DNA of 64,000 nt from positions 1 through 64,000 of the forward strand of contig CAYQQM010000006.1 in assembly GCA_964419605.1 (NCBI GenBank), in the 5' to 3' direction. Positions 1 through 8,452 of the stretch are shown here, one piece after another. A model generated the notes under the pieces. The model was not told the DNA's origin, ran no database searches, and saw only the letters and a list, made by a program, of their open reading frames with translations. Source of the stretch: JABFXX01 sp964419605 (GTDB lineage Bacteria > Myxococcota_A > Polyangia > Haliangiales > Haliangiaceae). A program made the position numbers and the translations under genes. Position 1 is the first letter of the stretch, and every line of letters starts with the position of its first letter.

Positions 1-53
1 CTGCTCCGGGCTGCTGTGCCTCGCTCGACAGCTTATTTAGGGACAGTGCCTTA

Positions 54-152
54 GGGCCCGCCGGATAATAAGTCGTCGACGACACCAGTCCGATGGATCG
101 GAATTGCTCGACATCGTCGAGAAAGACGATCGGGTTATTGTCCGGCGGGCCC
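54..152. repeat. Inverted repeat, 18-base arms, downstream of the Nudix gene
   Basis: Positions 54-71 and 135-152 are reverse complements with one mismatch, separated by 63 bases that hold two smaller palindromes (73-84 and about 107-121). The right arm abuts the stop codon of the leftward Nudix gene (stop at 153-155). The structure could therefore act as a transcript-end hairpin, although there is no T-run typical of an intrinsic terminator. Bases 1-53 hold nothing recognisable. Confidence 0.5.
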
Positions 153-557
153 TTAGTTGCGCAAGAGGCCGAGGAGCTTGGACATGGTCTTTTCATCCGC
201 AGGTGGGAATTCATAGTCGAGAAACTCGCGCGAGGTGACCCATCGCAGGTCTGCCACCGTAGCCGGGTGGGGTCGAGCTTCCGCCGGCAATGTGCACGAG
301 TACATCGTGAGCTGAACGCGGTATTCGCTGTATTCGTGCAGATGCTCCCCGAGCTTGGCTCCGACCTCCACCACTACGCCGATGCGCCCGTGCACTTCGC
401 GGCGCAGCGCATCGCTCGGTTCTTCTCCTGGCTCCACACGGCCGCCGGGGAACTCCCACAAGCCCGGCAGCACCGCGTTTGCGTTCCTCTGGGTAATGAG
501 GTAGCGCCCATCATGCTCGATGACCGCAGCAACCACCTGAATCACCTCTTTGCCCAT
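153..557 (-). CDS. Nudix-family protein with an altered Nudix box
   Basis: This 134-residue protein resembles small MutT-type Nudix hydrolases, which clear oxidised or unusual nucleoside triphosphates. Visible family features are an N-terminal strand VIQVVAAVIEHDGRYLITQR, the stretch LPGLWEFPGGRVEPGEE, and a C-terminal W-V-T-S-x-E-x-L-D-Y-E segment. The helix that should read R-E-x-x-E-E-x-G reads REVHGRIG. Two glutamates that normally bind the catalytic metal are therefore Gly and Arg; I checked this on the nucleotides around 375-405. The protein may be inactive or may only bind nucleotides. The chosen ATG at 557 fits the family length; the frame stays open upstream and an ATG at 566 is an alternative. 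The lamin-tail gene is divergent. Confidence 0.8.
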   Translation of the reverse strand: MGKEVIQVVAAVIEHDGRYLITQRNANAVLPGLWEFPGGRVEPGEEPSDALRREVHGRIGVVVEVGAKLGEHLHEYSEYRVQLTMYSCTLPAEARPHPATVADLRWVTSREFLDYEFPPADEKTMSKLLGLLRN

Positions 558-630
558 CGAGCGCATTATCGATGGATTGTTGGCGATTGCAACGGGCAAT
601 CTCGGGGCCAATGTGTATGCTCCGGCCGAA

Positions 631-1026
631 ATGGCTGTTCGTTTTCTTGAGATCCGCGCCGCAACCACCCCGGACCAGCTCAACACGGAGTGGGTGATTC
701 TGGAGAACACCGGTACCCTACCGTTTCACACGCGCGGCTGCGGAATGACCGTGGGGCGCAGAGGCTCCAACAAGAAGTCGATGCTCGGAATCATCGATCC
801 GGGGTTTGTCCTCCAACCCGGCGAACAGATGAGGATGTGCACGGGAAATCCGGGCACGCAGGCGCATGGCGCCGCTCCGGAAGACGACGTCAAGAACTAC
901 TTCTTGTTCTTGCCCAAACCTTATCTCGTCGCAACAGGAATCGTTCTCACACTGGTGCTGCGAGGTTTGCCGGTGTCAAAAGCCGAATACGATGTGTCAG
1001 CCCCCAGAGGCGTCAAGCAACTCTAG
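631..1026 (+). CDS. Lamin-tail-domain-like protein
   Basis: This 131-residue protein looks like a single LTD-type immunoglobulin-like domain. It has WVILENTG followed later by GFVLQPGEQMRMCTGNPG and a terminal strand pair of the kind found in lamin-tail domains of secreted or nuclease-associated bacterial proteins. No signal peptide is visible with the ATG at 631. The frame is open back to a TTG at 550, but that start would overlap the divergent Nudix start. It converges with the SDR gene, leaving one base between stops. Function is unknown; the domain usually binds or displays rather than catalyses. Confidence 0.6.
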   Translation: MAVRFLEIRAATTPDQLNTEWVILENTGTLPFHTRGCGMTVGRRGSNKKSMLGIIDPGFVLQPGEQMRMCTGNPGTQAHGAAPEDDVKNYFLFLPKPYLVATGIVLTLVLRGLPVSKAEYDVSAPRGVKQL

Positions 1027-1027
1027 C

Positions 1028-1783
1028 TCAGAATCCGTGCGACTGAGCGCCATCCACGACAATGCACGCACCGGAGATCCAGCTGGCGCGCGGCGACGCG
1101 ACAAATGCCACAACATCGGCGACCTCCTCAGGTGTACCAAAGCGGCCAAACGGCAGCTCGCGTTGAACCATCTCCTGGACTACATCAGGGGTCGCTTTCA
1201 TTCTCCGCTCCCAGCCACCCCCAGGGAATAACGTGGAGCCAGGTGCAACGGAGTTGACTCTGATTCCGAGCTTTGCGTAATCGCGCGCGAGCGCTTTGGA
1301 AAGCGCGATGACTCCCGCTTTTGCGACGTTGTATCCGGGCGCGCCGCCGGACTCCCGTCCCCAAATCGACGCTACCATAGTGATGGATGTGCCATATTGC
1401 GATGAGCGTGCGGCGGTAAGATGCGGCACGGCGCGCTGGGCGATTCTCGCTGCTGTCCACAGATTGGTATCGAGCGACTTGGCGAAGTCGGCGTCGTCCA
1501 TGGCCGCGGCTTCGCGGGCAAACGATTTGCCCACGTTGGTTACCACGATATCGAGACCGCCAAGCGCGGCAACCGCCCCGTCGACCGCAGCGCTGGCACC
1601 GGCTGCGGTGGCAACGTCGGCGACGACTTTCGCTTCGACTTCCAGCAGATCCAGATCGGGTTTGCCGCGCGCAACCCCACAAACTCGGCCGCCTTCGCGG
1701 GTGAGCGCTAACGCGATCGCCCGTCCGATGCCGCGACTCGCGCCGGCGACAAGGCACGCTTTCCCTGTGAGGTCGAGGTTCAA
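1028..1783 (-). CDS. Short-chain dehydrogenase/reductase (SDR)
   Basis: This 251-residue classical SDR has the cofactor loop GASRGIG near residues 14-20, a TNVGK segment in place of the common NNAG, a catalytic-type serine in the M-V-A-S stretch and the active-site Y-N-V-A-K. The C-terminus has the conserved P-x-G-R-x-G-x-P-E-E-V-A and the I-x-V-D-G ending. It should reduce or oxidise a carbonyl/alcohol with NAD(P)H in the cytoplasm; the substrate cannot be read from sequence. The start is a TTG at 1783 with a GGAGAG ribosome-binding site just upstream. It stands alone between the lamin-tail gene and a divergent lipoprotein operon. Confidence 0.9.
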   Translation of the reverse strand: MNLDLTGKACLVAGASRGIGRAIALALTREGGRVCGVARGKPDLDLLEVEAKVVADVATAAGASAAVDGAVAALGGLDIVVTNVGKSFAREAAAMDDADFAKSLDTNLWTAARIAQRAVPHLTAARSSQYGTSITMVASIWGRESGGAPGYNVAKAGVIALSKALARDYAKLGIRVNSVAPGSTLFPGGGWERRMKATPDVVQEMVQRELPFGRFGTPEEVADVVAFVASPRASWISGACIVVDGAQSHGF

Positions 1784-1933
1784 ACTCTCTCCAGCTGGGG
1801 CATGCCGATCGCCACAGTACCACGCGGATCGCGAGGCCTACCGGATGTCGACGTTTGTCGTACAATGTCTTGAATTCGTCCCGCGGATCAGCGATCACTA
1901 CCCTGAAATCAACAGCTTAGAAGGGGTGGTCGC

Positions 1934-4069
1934 ATGTTCACCTTTCGCCTCAGGGCAGGGTACGGGATACTCGCAGCGCTGGTCGCATTTGCGGCAGCTT
2001 GTTCAGATCCGACTCAGAGCACCGATCTTCGTCCCGCTGGGCCGCCTCAAGTTCTGGCCGTGTTGGTGTTGAGCGACGGCTTTTCCGAGACGGCAACGTA
2101 TTGCCGACGCGGTGACGATAAGCGACCGACTCTGGTCGGGCTCCCCGACGGTTCAACCCAACAGATCTGTCCAGCCGATGGTTCGGAAGTTCGGAACGCG
2201 GTCGAAGACGCATATCCGGAGGGCTGGTTTGTACGCATCATGTTCGACGAACTCCTTGATCCGTCCATCGAAGATCTGAAGGAGGTCCTCGATGGCGATG
2301 GCGCGCCGACCGGTGTATTCACCGGAAGCATTGCGCGCACCCGGCCGGTCGCGTTGAAGTGCACGACCGCTTCGGGAGCCCTGGTGGACATTCCGTATGA
2401 CGGCTACTACTCGCCTGCTGGGAACAGCGTTACATGGCCGATCGGTCCATCGTTGGTCATCAAGCCCAACCTGCCCAGCACAATCCCGACCAAATCCCGC
2501 TGCGAAGTCACATTGAACGATGCTGTGCGCGACAAGGATGATGGTGAATTGGTTCCAGCCGACGAGCGCGGTCCGTATGGGTTTTCCATCGCGCCGATTC
2601 GCGTTTTGGCGGTCAGCCCAGCTGACCACCACGAGCTCGACGGTGTCGACGCAGGGATCCATCTGGTGTTCAACACCGCGATCGATGTAGATGCCATCGA
2701 CAACGCGGCGACCTGGGCGTTCGCGCCAGGAGTAGGCACCACCCCCGCGATTGGTGCACTTGCAGCAGCGATCGACGCCGCGGGCACAGCTCTCAACGTC
2801 GATCTCGCCGCGGCGCCGGCTTTGAACTTCTTCGACCCTGCGCGGAGCGCAGCGTTTGGCTGCAGCACCAATATCGTCCAGGTCTGCAATATCTCGCTTG
2901 CACCATGCAGCTCGAGTGCACCGTGCGGAGTCGGTGATGCCTGCGAGACCACCAAGAGTGCCGACTGCGACACGACGCTCGTTGTCGACAGCGAACAAAT
3001 GCATCTCACTCACGTCGACTTCCTCGCTTCGACATGGACGGTTGCCCGCGGCGCCAACGGCACCGCGGCGGCGCCACATGCCGCCAATAGCCTGGTTTCG
3101 GCTCCTGTAGACAATACTTCGTCGTCGGGAGATGGGGCCGAGGTCTTTGTTCACGGCGATTTCAAAGCCGGAACCTCCTATGCATGGAGCATTCGAGAGG
3201 GCGCAGTGCTGAAAGATAGGTGTGGTGTTGCAACGACCTTGGGTCCGCCCTCGGTCGATGAATTCACCCAAGTGAACTTTGCGGTCAACGAACTCGCACT
3301 TACGGGGATCACGCCAGTCGATGGCACGATGGCGGCGAATCCCGGCTCGAAGATTCAGCTCAAATTCAACCAGCCGATGAATCCAGATTCGCTGTCCGGC
3401 CGGTGTTCGGCTTCGACGAACAAGCGCTGCTTCGCCAATGATGGTTGCCCGGGCGGCGAAACCTGCCAAGGAGCCAAGTTCTCGTTGACGCCAACGGTCG
3501 CAAATGTTGTGGTGAAGCAGGATTCCAGCGATCGATCGGTGTTGGTCGTTTTCGGTCAATATCAACTTGGAACGCAGTACGTGTTCACGATCCCAGCCGG
3601 GACGACCATCGCTGAGTGCCCGGGTGGACAAACGTCGGGGCTCTCTAACGGGTGCGATCTCAAGGATGTGAAGGCGATACCGATCGCCGAGGAACAGTCG
3701 GTAGCCTTTCGCACGGCGGCTGCCATTGCGCTTACCGGGTCGGGGCCGGAAGACAACGCCACGGGGTTGGATCCTCACAGCGAGATCCGCCTCACGTTTA
3801 ATCAAGAGATGGATCCAGCAACCCTGGTTCAGGGAGCGGCTGGGTTTGATATTTTTCCTAATGTCGCCTTGAACGTCGACGACGGTGAAACTTCTCGCGA
3901 CTTGTCTCTGGCTCCCGCGGCGGGTTTTGCACCCGGCACTTATGAATTTACCCTGCACGCTGGAGCTCAGATCAAGGATCGACTCGGCAATACGTACACG
4001 CAGCCTTCCGACCTCGTCATTCACTTCACCATTGCGAATCCTGACCCCATTCCAGCTTGCATCCGCTGA
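1934..4069 (+). CDS. Ig-like (SbsA/Big_5 type) repeat lipoprotein
   Basis: This 711-residue lipoprotein has a hydrophobic leader and the lipobox A-A-A-C with Cys at residue 23, so it is probably anchored in a membrane. It contains at least three SbsA-type Ig-like units, each opening with a P-x-(D/N)-x2 turn and an F-N-x-x-(M/I) core, near residues 221, 454 and 598. Between units lie cysteine-rich inserts (for example around residues 315-345 and 490-520). The start at 1934 has AAGGGG upstream. It is followed after 17 bases by a TonB-dependent receptor and then a TPR gene, so it is likely part of a surface-binding or uptake operon. A TACAAT sequence at 1861-1866 is a possible -10 element. Confidence 0.8.
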   Translation: MFTFRLRAGYGILAALVAFAAACSDPTQSTDLRPAGPPQVLAVLVLSDGFSETATYCRRGDDKRPTLVGLPDGSTQQICPADGSEVRNAVEDAYPEGWFVRIMFDELLDPSIEDLKEVLDGDGAPTGVFTGSIARTRPVALKCTTASGALVDIPYDGYYSPAGNSVTWPIGPSLVIKPNLPSTIPTKSRCEVTLNDAVRDKDDGELVPADERGPYGFSIAPIRVLAVSPADHHELDGVDAGIHLVFNTAIDVDAIDNAATWAFAPGVGTTPAIGALAAAIDAAGTALNVDLAAAPALNFFDPARSAAFGCSTNIVQVCNISLAPCSSSAPCGVGDACETTKSADCDTTLVVDSEQMHLTHVDFLASTWTVARGANGTAAAPHAANSLVSAPVDNTSSSGDGAEVFVHGDFKAGTSYAWSIREGAVLKDRCGVATTLGPPSVDEFTQVNFAVNELALTGITPVDGTMAANPGSKIQLKFNQPMNPDSLSGRCSASTNKRCFANDGCPGGETCQGAKFSLTPTVANVVVKQDSSDRSVLVVFGQYQLGTQYVFTIPAGTTIAECPGGQTSGLSNGCDLKDVKAIPIAEEQSVAFRTAAAIALTGSGPEDNATGLDPHSEIRLTFNQEMDPATLVQGAAGFDIFPNVALNVDDGETSRDLSLAPAAGFAPGTYEFTLHAGAQIKDRLGNTYTQPSDLVIHFTIANPDPIPACIR

Positions 4070-4086
4070 GAACTCGGAGAAACACC

Positions 4087-7000
4087 ATGAACCACTCGAT
4101 CAAAATATTCATGGCAACGGCTCTGCTGTTTGCAACTGCGTCGCTGGCTGGGAAGTCAGCGTTTGCGCAGGCAAGTGCAACTGTCGGCGGCATTCGAGGC
4201 GTGGTCAGAGACTCCGGTTCAAAGGACGTGGCCGCTGGGGCCACGGTCGTTGCCACGTCTCCGGCACTTCAGGGCCAGCAAGTTGTGATCACCGATGACA
4301 AGGGCCAGTACTTCGTTACCGCACTGCCACCCGGCGTGTACGCCATCGCGGTGTACTACGGCGATGCTACCTTTGTGCGCGGCAATGTCCTGATTCAAGC
4401 CGGCAAAGAAGCTGTGATCAATGTCGATGTCGACTCACGACCGAGCGGCGGCCGGCCCGCGAAGAAGGGCGAGATCATCGAGATTACGGGCGCGGCGCCG
4501 ATCATCGACCAGGGGTCGACCAAGACCGGTGCGACATTCGGCGAGGATTACACCGACAACATTCCGGGTCCGCGAACCTTTGGCGGCGTCATCGGCTCCG
4601 CGGGGGGGGCTCAGCGCGACTTTAATGAAAACGGCGAGGGGACTTCGATCGCCGGATCCACCAGTCTGGAAAACACGTATATCGTTGAGGGGATCAATAC
4701 CACGGACACAGGGTACGGCGGGCTGTCGGCCAATCTGCCGAATGAGTTTGTCCGCGAGACCGAAGTTATCACCGGGGGTTACAACGCCGAATACGGGCGA
4801 TCTACTGGCGGCATTGTCAATGTCGTGACCAAGTCTGGCAGTAACCAGTTCCACGGCTCGGTATTTGGATATTGGCAGCCGGGCCGGCTGGTTTCGACGG
4901 CGAAAAACGTCGAGCGGGAGGGCGGATCGATCGCGCGTCGCTCCGACCTCGATTACCGGTACGATGTGGGGGCAGAGTTGGGTGGTCCGATCGTCAAGGA
5001 CAAATTGTGGTTTCACATTGGGATCAATCCCGCGATTCAGCGTTCGACCGTAACCCGAACGGTGCAGTCGCAGAGAGATCAAAACCAAGATGGGATACCC
5101 GACGTCGATCCGAATACCGGATTCGCTCAACACGACTTTGTCAGTGAGTCCGCCTCCCCAGCAACGTCAAAGACCTACTATTTTACCGCGAAACTCAGCG
5201 GAGCGATCAACCAGAATCATCAGTTCCAGCTATCCGCGTTTGGCAATCCAAACTACGATCATCAGTCAAACCCGAACTTGGTGCGGAATCCGCAGTTCGT
5301 CACGGCTGTTCAAGGTAACAACGGATCGTATAATCTCTCAGGGAAATGGATCTCCAAACTTAATGACGGGAAAACACAAATTGACGCTGTTGCGGGGCTA
5401 CACCGTGGCTTCGTTCGGGACAGCCTACGAGGCAGCGCTTTCAACGTGCCTGAGGTCGTCTATGCCTATGAGCGCTCGCTGTACGACTTTGCCGACTTGG
5501 AGGGTCCAGGCGCGATAGCCGCCTGCCAAGATAACGTTGCGGGAGACAGATATCCGGGGATCCGCAATTGCCCGGTCACAGAATATACGGAGGCAGGACT
5601 CGGATACCTCGAGCGATCGACCCGCGATCGCGCGTCCGGAATTCTTTCGATTACCCAGCGCGTACAGGCGGCAGGTACGCATGTGTTGAGGGCGGGCGTC
5701 GACGCCGAGTTTTCGACGTACAATGCGCAGAAGCGCTTTACCGGCGGCGCTTCGCTACGGCGGTTTAGCAACGGAGACGATGGCGCGCCAGGCGCTTGGC
5801 TAGACCGCCAGTACTTGGACGTCCTGCGCAATTTGACACCGCAAGAACTCATGGATCCGGGTAGCGTGACGCTGGGTCCTAATCAGACCTTGTGCGCGAA
5901 CGATCGAGCGATTTGCCAGTTCGTTAGCCAAATCTCCGCTGATACCAATTCCACCAGTCTTGGAGCATTCATTCAAGACAGCTGGCAGATCCTGCCCAAC
6001 CTTACGATTAATGCGGGACTGCGCTACGAAAACCAGATCGGTTATGCCTCCAAGCAGCTGCAGGGGCAGGTCACCCCGGATGGCGAGATCGTCCCCAAGC
6101 GAGTGTTCAACCTAAACGATCTGTGGGCACCCCGCGCCGGGTTTCTATTCGATCCCACCCAGGAGGGTCGGTCGAAAATCTTCGGCCACTGGGGGAGATT
6201 TTACGAGAACATCCCGATGGACCTCTTGGTCCGCAACTTCGGTGGCGAATACCTCAACTTTTCGCGGATCAATGCCAATAGCCATAAGCCCGGCGATGCC
6301 GGGTATGATCCGAATTGCGACCTCGACCACAACGGCTCCAACGTCAACATTGCTACGCTGCGATCCTGCTCCGATTCTGAGGGGGCGGGCCAGGTAGGTG
6401 GACCGGCGGTGTTCATCGCGCCGGGGCTGCGCGGCCAGTATACCGACGAGGTGGTACTGGGATCGGAATACGAAGTGATGCAGGACCTCAAGCTGGGGCT
6501 TTCCTATATTCACCGTTCGCTTCCCAGCGTGATCGAAGACGTGTCAACGGATGGCGGCAACACCTACTTGATCACCAATCCCGGGCGCGACTTCAGCGAG
6601 GCCGCGGCCCAACTTCAGCGCCAGGCGATGACGGAGCTCGCGTCGTCTGATCCTGCGGTACAGGCGCTCGGCAGACTGCACCAGAGCCGAGCCGAGCAGC
6701 TCGCCTTCAGCAAACAGCTTGCGAAGCCAACCCGGAACTACGACGCGATTCAGATCGTGGCGACCCGGCGGCCCACCAAGAAGTCGCTGATCCTCGCGTC
6801 GTACACGTACTCCCTGTCGCGCGGCAACTACCCGGGATTGTTCTCGACGGAGACGGGCCAGTCCGATCCCAACAATACTGCGCTGTACGACTTGCCCGAC
6901 CTGATGGCCAACCGATACGGCCCGATGGGGCTGGATCGGCCACACAACCTGAAGATCGACGGCTTTTATCGCTTCGACCTAAAGGCGGCAGGGCTCGTGA

Positions 7001-7461
7001 CGGCGGGTGGTAGCTTCCGCGCCCAGTCGGGAATCGCCCACAATGCGCTCGGTGCCACGCCCCATCCCGGCTACGGCCCGGGAGAGTCGTTCCTCTTGCC
7101 ACGAGGATCGATCCTTCGCTCGCCCGTTACCAGTCAGGTCGACGTGCACCTAAGTTACGGCTACCGCTTGAGCAAGGGCACGGTCCTGGAGGGATTCTGT
7201 AACGTCTTTAATCTGTTCAACCAGCAGGATCAGCTCAATACCGACGACATCTACACACTGGATATTGTAAACCCCATCGTGGGCGGCACCATGAGCGACC
7301 TCCAACATGCCAAGATTGTCGACCAGCGCGGCATTGAAGTGAACCGGTCGCCCACTCGGAATCGCAACTTCGGCCGAAGCGCGACGGGCGCGGCCGGATT
7401 TGGCGGACCCGCACTTCAGATCCCCCGAAGCTTCCAGTTCGGAATGCGCTTGCGGTTCTAA
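4087..7461 (+). CDS. TonB-dependent receptor with carboxypeptidase-regulatory domain
   Basis: This 1124-residue outer-membrane receptor has a signal peptide, then an Ig-like carboxypeptidase-regulatory domain (about residues 35-115, with the strand GQYFVTALPPGVYAIAV). A plug follows, with the stretches EVITGGYNAEYGRSTGGIVN and SGSNQFHGSVFG, and then a long beta-barrel ending in FGMRLRF with a terminal Phe suited to the BAM machinery. Such proteins import large substrates or act as adhesin-like transporters. The start at ATG 4087 has GGAG upstream and directly opens the signal peptide; the frame extends back to a TTG at 4057 that is less likely. The cargo is unknown; the preceding lipoprotein is the natural surface partner. 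Confidence 0.92.
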   Translation: MNHSIKIFMATALLFATASLAGKSAFAQASATVGGIRGVVRDSGSKDVAAGATVVATSPALQGQQVVITDDKGQYFVTALPPGVYAIAVYYGDATFVRGNVLIQAGKEAVINVDVDSRPSGGRPAKKGEIIEITGAAPIIDQGSTKTGATFGEDYTDNIPGPRTFGGVIGSAGGAQRDFNENGEGTSIAGSTSLENTYIVEGINTTDTGYGGLSANLPNEFVRETEVITGGYNAEYGRSTGGIVNVVTKSGSNQFHGSVFGYWQPGRLVSTAKNVEREGGSIARRSDLDYRYDVGAELGGPIVKDKLWFHIGINPAIQRSTVTRTVQSQRDQNQDGIPDVDPNTGFAQHDFVSESASPATSKTYYFTAKLSGAINQNHQFQLSAFGNPNYDHQSNPNLVRNPQFVTAVQGNNGSYNLSGKWISKLNDGKTQIDAVAGLHRGFVRDSLRGSAFNVPEVVYAYERSLYDFADLEGPGAIAACQDNVAGDRYPGIRNCPVTEYTEAGLGYLERSTRDRASGILSITQRVQAAGTHVLRAGVDAEFSTYNAQKRFTGGASLRRFSNGDDGAPGAWLDRQYLDVLRNLTPQELMDPGSVTLGPNQTLCANDRAICQFVSQISADTNSTSLGAFIQDSWQILPNLTINAGLRYENQIGYASKQLQGQVTPDGEIVPKRVFNLNDLWAPRAGFLFDPTQEGRSKIFGHWGRFYENIPMDLLVRNFGGEYLNFSRINANSHKPGDAGYDPNCDLDHNGSNVNIATLRSCSDSEGAGQVGGPAVFIAPGLRGQYTDEVVLGSEYEVMQDLKLGLSYIHRSLPSVIEDVSTDGGNTYLITNPGRDFSEAAAQLQRQAMTELASSDPAVQALGRLHQSRAEQLAFSKQLAKPTRNYDAIQIVATRRPTKKSLILASYTYSLSRGNYPGLFSTETGQSDPNNTALYDLPDLMANRYGPMGLDRPHNLKIDGFYRFDLKAAGLVTAGGSFRAQSGIAHNALGATPHPGYGPGESFLLPRGSILRSPVTSQVDVHLSYGYRLSKGTVLEGFCNVFNLFNQQDQLNTDDIYTLDIVNPIVGGTMSDLQHAKIVDQRGIEVNRSPTRNRNFGRSATGAAGFGGPALQIPRSFQFGMRLRF

Positions 7462-7479
7462 ACCGGGCAAGGAGCTTTC

Positions 7480-8376
7480 ATGCACGCGATTTGGCTATTC
7501 GTTTTTGTTCGAATCCTACTGACACCGGTCGGAGCTGGAACCACTGCCGAGGCGTCGTATAAGCAGGGGCTGGCGTACAAGCAGCAGGGCAAGACCGACG
7601 AAGCCATCGCCGCGCTCGAGGCAGCCATCGCGGCGAACCCGAAGCACGGCATGGCATGGGCATCGTTGGGGAGTCTGTACAAGCAGCAGAACAACCTGCC
7701 CAAGGCAATCGGAGCCTATGAGCGCGCCACCAAACTCTTGCCTAAAGATGCCGTGGTGTGGACCAATCTTGGAACTGCGTACGCAAACGCTCGAAGGCTC
7801 AATGAGGCACTACAAGCGCTGACCACGGCATCTCATCTCGACCCAAAGGACCCGGAGATTCGAGCCCACCTTGGCACGGTCCAGCGGAAGACCAAAGACG
7901 TTTCGGGCTCCGTGGCAAATCTCGAATACGCTGTAAAGCTCCGCCCCGACAATGCGGAGTGGCAGCACAACCTCGGAGTTGCCTATCGGTTCGCGAAACG
8001 GGATGACGATGCGATCAAGGCTCTCGAAAAAGCCATCGCCTTAGACGACGCGAAGGCTGCCTATCACTTCGATCTCGGCGTTGCGTACCGGCGAAAACAG
8101 GAAGTCGACAAAGCAATCGCCGCGTACGAAAAGGCTACAACCCTAGATCCCAGCAATGCCGACGGCTGGTTCGACCTGGGCTACATGTACAAGGCGAACC
8201 ACGACAACGACAAGGCGATCGACGCGTTTCGGCATTACCTCGTCCTAATGCAAGGCAAAGACGCCGCCGGAGAGAAGCGGGCGACCGAGGAGTGCAAGTC
8301 GCTTGGCGGGGATTGCGCGAGTGATCCAAGTCGGCGGAGCAAAGCTCCGCCCAAGCGACCCGCTCCAGCGCCGTGA
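7480..8376 (+). CDS. Tetratricopeptide repeat protein
   Basis: This 298-residue protein has a short hydrophobic N-terminus, possibly a signal sequence, and about seven TPR units with the usual A-x-x-x-L-x-x-A-x-x-x-x-P pattern between residues 22 and 260. The tail is Pro/Lys-rich. It starts at ATG 7480 with AAGGAG seven bases upstream and lies 18 bases after the TonB receptor stop, so it belongs to the same operon. It probably scaffolds protein-protein contacts in the periplasm or cytoplasm for that system. Confidence 0.88.
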   Translation: MHAIWLFVFVRILLTPVGAGTTAEASYKQGLAYKQQGKTDEAIAALEAAIAANPKHGMAWASLGSLYKQQNNLPKAIGAYERATKLLPKDAVVWTNLGTAYANARRLNEALQALTTASHLDPKDPEIRAHLGTVQRKTKDVSGSVANLEYAVKLRPDNAEWQHNLGVAYRFAKRDDDAIKALEKAIALDDAKAAYHFDLGVAYRRKQEVDKAIAAYEKATTLDPSNADGWFDLGYMYKANHDNDKAIDAFRHYLVLMQGKDAAGEKRATEECKSLGGDCASDPSRRSKAPPKRPAPAP

Positions 8377-8377
8377 C

Positions 8378-8452
8378 TCGTTAACCATCCAGATCGCCCA
8401 ACGGATCGATCTGCTTTGCCATGGGACCGCACCTGTAGCCCAATGGGCCGTC
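8378..8452 (-). pseudogene. Relic of a ferredoxin gene 3' end
   Basis: Positions 8402-8452 match positions 12419-12470, the last codons of the intact ferredoxin gene, at about 43 of 52 aligned positions. One base is deleted near 8421, so the reading frame changes midway: T-A-H-W-A-T-G-A-V-P in one frame, then M-A-K-Q-I-D-P in another. The relic begins exactly where the SNF2 helicase gene stops. It looks like the surviving tail of a second ferredoxin copy cut by the arrival of the helicase segment. Confidence 0.6.

Noticed and set aside
8330..8350. GC hairpin near the end of the TPR gene as a terminator
   Set aside because: It is inside the coding sequence and has no T-run.
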